NCBI GenBank assembly: GCA_040218445.1
Contig: JAVJRK010000003.1
Span: 1-64,000, forward strand
Reading direction: 5' to 3'
Origin: UBA1479 sp040218445
GTDB taxonomy: Bacteria > Pseudomonadota > Alphaproteobacteria > Rhodospirillales > Casp-alpha2
DNA length: 64,000 nt
The notes beneath the pieces are model-generated. The model did no database searches, had not been told where the DNA came from, and saw only the letters and a program-made list of their open reading frames with translations. The position numbers were made by a program, and so were the translations under genes. The first letter of the stretch is position 1; each line of letters begins with the position of its first letter. This document shows positions 60,238-64,000 of this stretch, one piece after another.

Positions 60238-61101
60238 TCAGGCGGTACCGGCTAGGTCTGCCAAGGTGATCCGGCGCATCCGGTAGGCTTCCAGCAATTC
60301 GATCTCGACCACTACGGAACGGCCCAGTTCGGCCAGAATGGTGTTGCGGACGAAGCGTTTCAATTCCTCGGTCTGGCCCGGGTAGACCAGGATGTTGGTC
60401 AGCAGTTCGCGGCGGACCAGCGGCGGAAAAGCCAGTAATTCCCCGACCAGCAATTGTTTGACGACTTCGGGAATGCGCAGGCTGCCGAACAGGCGGTCCA
60501 AGCAGAAGCTGTAAATCCCGAAATCCAGACGCCCGGCCACATCGGCGGTGAAGGCCTTGAATTCCTCGACGAAGGCAGGCGGCGTCATGGCGCCGTCCAT
60601 CATGCGGCGGACAATATCGAGAAAATCGCGATAGCGTGCGCGCGCCGGGCTGAGCTGATCATTCAGTTCGGCCTCGATCGATTTGATTTCGGCCTCGCGG
60701 AAACCGCGTTCCAACAAGGTATGGGCGCTGTCCCGCACCCGGTCGTCCAGTGCCTGTTCTTCGATCAGCGAGAACAGGCGTTCATAGATCGCGCGCTCGC
60801 TCTTCTTTCTCAGTTTCTTAGCGATCTGGCCGAGCGGCAGGATCGCCGCCTGGGCGACCAGTTTGTCGCGGGAATAGATCGCCGCCATGGCCGCCGCATC
60901 GGCCGATACGGCGACGTTGCGTTCGAAATCCTCGGTAATGACGAAGCGATGGCCGTCGGCAACCGTAAGGTAGCGGTTCAGCTTGCAGCATTCCAGAAAG
61001 TGGTCGGCCAGATTAACGGGCTTCACGACCGCTTTCTTTGCATCAAAGGCCCGGCCATTGGCGGGCTTGGCGAAAGTAGCATCGGATTGCAGAGCGCTCA
61101 C
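60238..61101 (-). CDS. Conserved hypothetical protein
   Basis: A 287-residue protein I do not recognise. It appears all-helical and soluble, with no signal peptide or membrane segment. Notable stretches are LADHFLECCKLNRYLTVADG, LPLGQIAKKLRKKSERAIYE, LDFGIYSFCLDRLFGSLRIP and VYPGQTEELKRFVRNTILAE. Two basic patches (around 110 and 245) could bind nucleic acid or phospholipid. The start is GTG at 61101 with AGGAGA upstream. It converges with purK (24 bp) and lies 106 bp downstream of coq9. Confidence 0.65.
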   Translation of the reverse strand: MSALQSDATFAKPANGRAFDAKKAVVKPVNLADHFLECCKLNRYLTVADGHRFVITEDFERNVAVSADAAAMAAIYSRDKLVAQAAILPLGQIAKKLRKKSERAIYERLFSLIEEQALDDRVRDSAHTLLERGFREAEIKSIEAELNDQLSPARARYRDFLDIVRRMMDGAMTPPAFVEEFKAFTADVAGRLDFGIYSFCLDRLFGSLRIPEVVKQLLVGELLAFPPLVRRELLTNILVYPGQTEELKRFVRNTILAELGRSVVVEIELLEAYRMRRITLADLAGTA

Positions 61102-61207
61102 GGACGACGTCTCCTGTTGCTCGGTTCCCTAAACGAGGCCGAAATCAAGCATACCTGACGGCGCCTGACGTCCAAAGCATTCCATAAGTGGGTAAAGACA
61201 GTATGAA

Positions 61208-61924
61208 TCAGGCGTTGGGCCCTGCATCCGGGCGTGGGGCACCCTTCAGGCGCTTCAACAGCCCCAACGGGGACGGCAATCGGCCCAAAGCCTGCTGTGC
61301 CTTGGCTTTGTACATGGGGATTTTCAAAACGTCCGACAAACGCCGGTCCAGATAGCCCCAAGTATCCTCGAACCCATCCGATGTATCCGACAGCCAGTAC
61401 AGGATTGTCGAGGAATAGACCGGGGCCAGCAGGCCGCGCTTCGTATAATGGTTGAAATCGGCCGCCCGGTCCCCCGCCACGAACCAGATGTGATCACAGG
61501 TCCGCCAGGTCATACGCGCGGCAAGCGGCGCGTTCAGGGGAAGCGCCAGAAACGACAGCAACCGCCGGATGGCCTCACGGTGGGCAGCATTCAGTTCCAG
61601 GCGTACCCGCACGCCGGCGGCGATGCGTTCACGCACCTTCATCGATGCCATATCCATCTTGGCCAGTTCCGCCAGCATGCGCCGGTCGGTCCAATCGGCG
61701 AAATGATCCGCCGCATCGCCAAGCCCGCCCGGAAAGGCACGCAGCACGTCGGCGGGCGTTAAATTCAAATCGCGTGCCCCCATGTTCAGGGCCTTTTTGG
61801 TCCAACCGTCGAACGGCACGTGATCCAAAGCCGCCGCGATCAAGCGGTCGCGCAGGTCCCTGTGCCGCGCCTGGGCTTGCTCGGCCGTCATACGTTCCTG
61901 GGTTTTTCCGGTTTCGGCGGTCAT
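61208..61924 (-). CDS. COQ9-family protein
   Basis: A 238-residue homologue of COQ9, a lipid-binding protein for ubiquinone synthesis found in mitochondria and alphaproteobacteria. The TetR-like fold shows RLIAAALDHVPFDGWTKKAL at the start, then VRLELNAAHREAIRRLLSFL and the family signature DFNHYTKRGLLAPVYSSTIL and YWLSDTSDGFEDTW. The ATG at 61924 overlaps the def stop (ATGA), so it is coupled to def; M12 is an alternative start. Confidence 0.92.
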   Translation of the reverse strand: MTAETGKTQERMTAEQAQARHRDLRDRLIAAALDHVPFDGWTKKALNMGARDLNLTPADVLRAFPGGLGDAADHFADWTDRRMLAELAKMDMASMKVRERIAAGVRVRLELNAAHREAIRRLLSFLALPLNAPLAARMTWRTCDHIWFVAGDRAADFNHYTKRGLLAPVYSSTILYWLSDTSDGFEDTWGYLDRRLSDVLKIPMYKAKAQQALGRLPSPLGLLKRLKGAPRPDAGPNA

Positions 61925-62490
61925 GCGGCTTCTCCGTCTTCGTCCTGCGAAGGCATATCCCCGTCCATCTGAGTGCGGGGCGCGCGGGCCATTTCCTCGA
62001 CAAAGCCGAAGGTCGAAAGATCGGTCATGCGCATGGGATACAGAACGCCGTCCAGATGGTCGCATTCATGCTGAACCACGCGGGCGTGATAGCCCCTGGC
62101 TTCGCGCTCGAAGGTTTTGCCGTCGGGCCCATGGGCGCTGTAGCGGATATGGGTATGGCGCGGCACCCGTCCGGTCATGCCCGGCACGGACAGGCAGCCT
62201 TCCCAATCTTCTTCCGTTTCGTCGCTCAAAGGTTCGATCACCGGATTGATCATGGCCGTAAGGGGCACATCCTTGCTGTCTTCGCAACGTTCACCCGGCA
62301 CCCGGAACACGACGATACGAAGCGGTACGTGCACCTGGGGGGCGGCAAGGCCAATTCCCGGAGCATCGGCCATGGTTTCGACCATATCGGCGATCAGGCC
62401 GTGAATACGCGGGTCTGTCGGGTCTTCGACCGGTTGGGCCTTGCCCATCAGCGCCGGATGCCCCATGCGCGCAATTTTCAATATGGCCAT
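61921..62490 (-). CDS. def: Peptide deformylase
   Basis: A 189-residue metalloenzyme removing the formyl group from new proteins. The three motifs are intact: GIGLAAPQV, EGCLSVPGM and QHECDHLDGVLYP, giving a Cys and two His for the metal. The C-terminal 20 residues are acidic. It overlaps the COQ9-family gene by 4 bp. A tiny ORF with its own Shine-Dalgarno lies upstream in the leader. Confidence 0.95.
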   Translation of the reverse strand: MAILKIARMGHPALMGKAQPVEDPTDPRIHGLIADMVETMADAPGIGLAAPQVHVPLRIVVFRVPGERCEDSKDVPLTAMINPVIEPLSDETEEDWEGCLSVPGMTGRVPRHTHIRYSAHGPDGKTFEREARGYHARVVQHECDHLDGVLYPMRMTDLSTFGFVEEMARAPRTQMDGDMPSQDEDGEAA

Positions 62491-62531
62491 GCCCGAAATC
62501 CCCTGAATTCAATCCTGTGAACCCCGGTTCC

Positions 62532-62571
62532 TCACCGGCGCACCCCGTTAAAAATCATACGTTTGCTCCTT
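62532..62571 (-). promoter_or_regulatory. Shine-Dalgarno and 8-codon leader ORF before def
   Basis: On the minus strand AAGGAG is followed after 7 nt by ATG (62558) and an 8-codon frame, MIFNGVRR, ending with TGA at 62532. The stop lies about 41 nt before the def start. The ribosome site is better than that of def itself. It could tune def translation or be chance. Confidence 0.3.
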
Positions 62572-62608
62572 CACAACCCGGTTTTGATGTGATAGAAGCC
62601 CGTCTTCC

Positions 62609-62632
62609 CGGACCGGTGATAGCACAGGTCCG
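62609..62632 (+). promoter_or_regulatory. Hairpin in the rpsU leader
   Basis: CGGACC (62609-62614) and GGTCCG (62627-62632) form a perfect stem about 40 nt before the rpsU start and are followed by TCTGTTTTGTC. Ribosomal protein leaders often carry autoregulatory structures; whether this is one, or a weak terminator, is not settled. Confidence 0.35.
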
Positions 62633-62673
62633 ATCTGTTTTGTCGACTTTAAGATTAGGAGCGTGAGCTTACC

Positions 62674-62877
62674 GTGCAAGTCATTGTTCGAGATAACAAC
62701 GTGGATCAGGCCCTCAAAGCCCTGAAGAAGAAGATGCAGCGTGAAGGCATCTTCCGCGAAATGAAGCTGCGCCGTTCCTATGAAAAGCCGTCTGAGCGCC
62801 GTGCCCGTGAAAAGGCCGAAGCCGTTCGCCGCGCCCGGAAGCTGGAGCGCAAGCGGATCGAGCGCGAAGGCTTCTAG
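62674..62877 (+). CDS. rpsU: 30S ribosomal protein bS21
   Basis: A 67-residue basic protein needed at translation initiation. VIVRDNNVDQALKALKKKMQ and REMKLRRSYEKPSERRARE match the family throughout. The start is GTG at 62674, with AGGAG about 12 nt upstream. A weak hairpin, CGGCCC-AACC-GGGCCG (62884-62899), follows the stop and may be its terminator. Confidence 0.96.
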   Translation: MQVIVRDNNVDQALKALKKKMQREGIFREMKLRRSYEKPSERRAREKAEAVRRARKLERKRIEREGF

Positions 62878-63025
62878 CGCCGCCGGCCCAACCGGGCCGT
62901 TCTCCCGCATCTTAATACTGTATCCGGGCGTTGCCGGGGCCTTGCCCCTGCGCGCCCTTTGCCGTAACAGGGTTCGGTCGGCCGGATAATCGTGTCGGGC
63001 ACAACACTAGGCTGGGGAAGCGCAG

Positions 63026-64000
63026 ATGACAGGCCCGGATCTCCGGCACCGCAACGTCGCGTTCCTAAAGGAAACCGCCCAGGTTTTCTTCACGGCGCTT
63101 GATAACGGCCTTGGCGGACCGCCGCCGCATGTGCCTGACGGCCCGCCTGTGGTGACATCCCGATTGAACCTGGAGGCCCCGCGCCCCGACGCGGGCAGGC
63201 ACCCCTATCTGACCCGTTTCGTGGAAAACCTGATCCAATCCGCACGGGAACAGGACATTCCGCTGTTTTCCATGCCAACCTTCACGCTTTCTGCCGGTTT
63301 GGCGATCATCGGAAATGTCACCCCGCAAGGCCTGGACAAAGCCATCCAGCAAACGAACTGTATTTATCTGATCGTCGTCGTGCCCGACATGGGTGAATTT
63401 CAGACTCAATTGGATGTTATCGATTGGGTTGCAACCAATGAACACATAAAAAAACGCGGCGGCAGGATCTTTTTCGCCGCCGCCGCGACCGCGGAAACGA
63501 TTACATCGGCAATCAGCACAATCATTTCCGCAAATGCCCCCTTTATCTTGGATGGCCTGACCATCGTCACCTTCGATAAGCCAGAACTGGCCCGTGACGT
63601 TGCCTCGACCATGAGCCGCCAGGCCCATCAGGCGCTAATGACCCTTGGTACATTCTATGACGGCTGCCTGATGCTCCGGAATTCGGAGATCAATCTGCGC
63701 CACGGCACGGCACGTCTTTATCGCAATACACCGGCCATAGAGCCGGATTTACCGGCCTGGGTGATCGGAAGCGGCCCGTCGCTCGATTCAGATTTGGCCT
63801 TCATCCGCGAAAACCAGGATAAGGCTGTAATCATTTCCTGCGGCTCGGCTCTTTCCGCCCTTCTGGCCGGTGGCATCACACCGGATTTCCATGTCGAGTT
63901 GGAAAACATCGATGTCGGCCTGACTCTTGAACCCGCGCGCGCATACGATCTTTCCGGCATTTCTCTGTTCGCCCCGGCCAGTGTCGATCCCGTCGTCCTG
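63026..64000 (+). CDS. Motility-associated factor (Maf)-like DUF115 protein, 3' end missing
   Basis: An open frame of 325 codons from ATG 63026 (GGGGAAG upstream) to the window edge with no stop. The second half holds the DUF115/MptE-like signature: PAWVIGSGPSLDSDLAFIRE, then VIISCGSALSALLAGGITPD and FHVELEN. The first 220 residues form a leader domain (LIVVVPDMGEFQTQLDVIDW). Complete Maf proteins are about 600-700 residues and attach pseudaminic or legionaminic acid to flagellin. A flagellin-glycosylation or surface-sugar locus is expected to the right of the window. Confidence 0.82.
   Translation, partial: MTGPDLRHRNVAFLKETAQVFFTALDNGLGGPPPHVPDGPPVVTSRLNLEAPRPDAGRHPYLTRFVENLIQSAREQDIPLFSMPTFTLSAGLAIIGNVTPQGLDKAIQQTNCIYLIVVVPDMGEFQTQLDVIDWVATNEHIKKRGGRIFFAAAATAETITSAISTIISANAPFILDGLTIVTFDKPELARDVASTMSRQAHQALMTLGTFYDGCLMLRNSEINLRHGTARLYRNTPAIEPDLPAWVIGSGPSLDSDLAFIRENQDKAVIISCGSALSALLAGGITPDFHVELENIDVGLTLEPARAYDLSGISLFAPASVDPVVL

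Noticed and set aside
1..64000. CRISPR arrays, insertion sequences, prophage or integrated elements
   Set aside because: No regularly spaced repeats, transposase or integrase genes, or terminal inverted repeats with target duplications were seen on either strand.

Overview
The window is one continuous stretch of a GC-rich bacterial chromosome and looks like an alphaproteobacterium, most probably Rhodospirillales. The pointers are a COQ9-family gene next to def, a TrcR (DUF1013) gene, a DUF1192 gene, a cysteine-free bL31, the zapA - 6S RNA - fau order, MotA/MotB-like genes outside any flagellar cluster, and a ROSE-like leader on an hsp20 gene. Species-level placement is inference. I see no prophage, transposase, integron, CRISPR array or tRNA; almost everything is core genome. 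Layout: 1-367 is the 5' end of a 16S rRNA gene (minus strand, running off the left edge) with its leader and promoter. 711-9214 carries small metabolic and regulatory genes: a PrpF-family isomerase, greB, two GNAT acetyltransferases, a TPR/SHOCT-like/SPOR lipoprotein, and a tartrate-dehydrogenase-like gene and a PLP dehydratase facing a divergent MocR regulator. 9222-24791 is a nearly unbroken minus-strand block which, read in the direction of transcription, runs yebC, ruvC, ruvA, ruvB, ybgC, tolQ, tolR, tolA, tolB, pal, cpoB, tilS, ftsH, folP, glmM, thiD. It joins Holliday-junction resolution, the Tol-Pal envelope machine, tRNA modification, membrane proteolysis, folate, peptidoglycan precursor and thiamine functions. 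24957-27271 (minus) holds a YmdB-like phosphoesterase, fau, the 6S RNA, zapA and a small coiled-coil gene behind one promoter. 27510-36137 (plus) holds gap, an unknown gene coupled to thiE, efp, suhB, then a proline-rich OmpA protein, a MotA/TolQ-like channel and a MotB/OmpA-like partner, and an MFS exporter. 36111-44399 holds cyaY, rpmE, a membrane cyclase with an unrecognised N-terminal domain, a heat-shock hsp20 unit, tandem thioesterases, small hypotheticals, a quinone oxidoreductase, trcR and an EamA transporter. 44396-51180 is acyl/aldehyde metabolism: an aminotransferase, a succinate-semialdehyde-type dehydrogenase, prpE and a second acyl-CoA ligase. 51384-64000 holds pfkA between two DUF465 genes, a periplasmic glutathione peroxidase, a SulP transporter, a DEAD-box helicase, a degenerate GGDEF protein, purEK, an unknown gene, def-coq9, rpsU and the start of a Maf-like (DUF115) gene cut by the right edge. 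The most interesting items are the MotA/MotB-like pair with its extra OmpA partner (31404-34906), the cyclase at 37103, a probable small RNA or orphan terminator near 40850, the ROSE-like thermometer at 39113-39190, short leader ORFs in front of the PrpF-family gene and def, and a GGDEF protein whose signature has decayed. Start codons were chosen from visible Shine-Dalgarno sequences and gene overlaps; several genes use GTG or TTG. All family calls come from reading motifs by eye and no database search was run.
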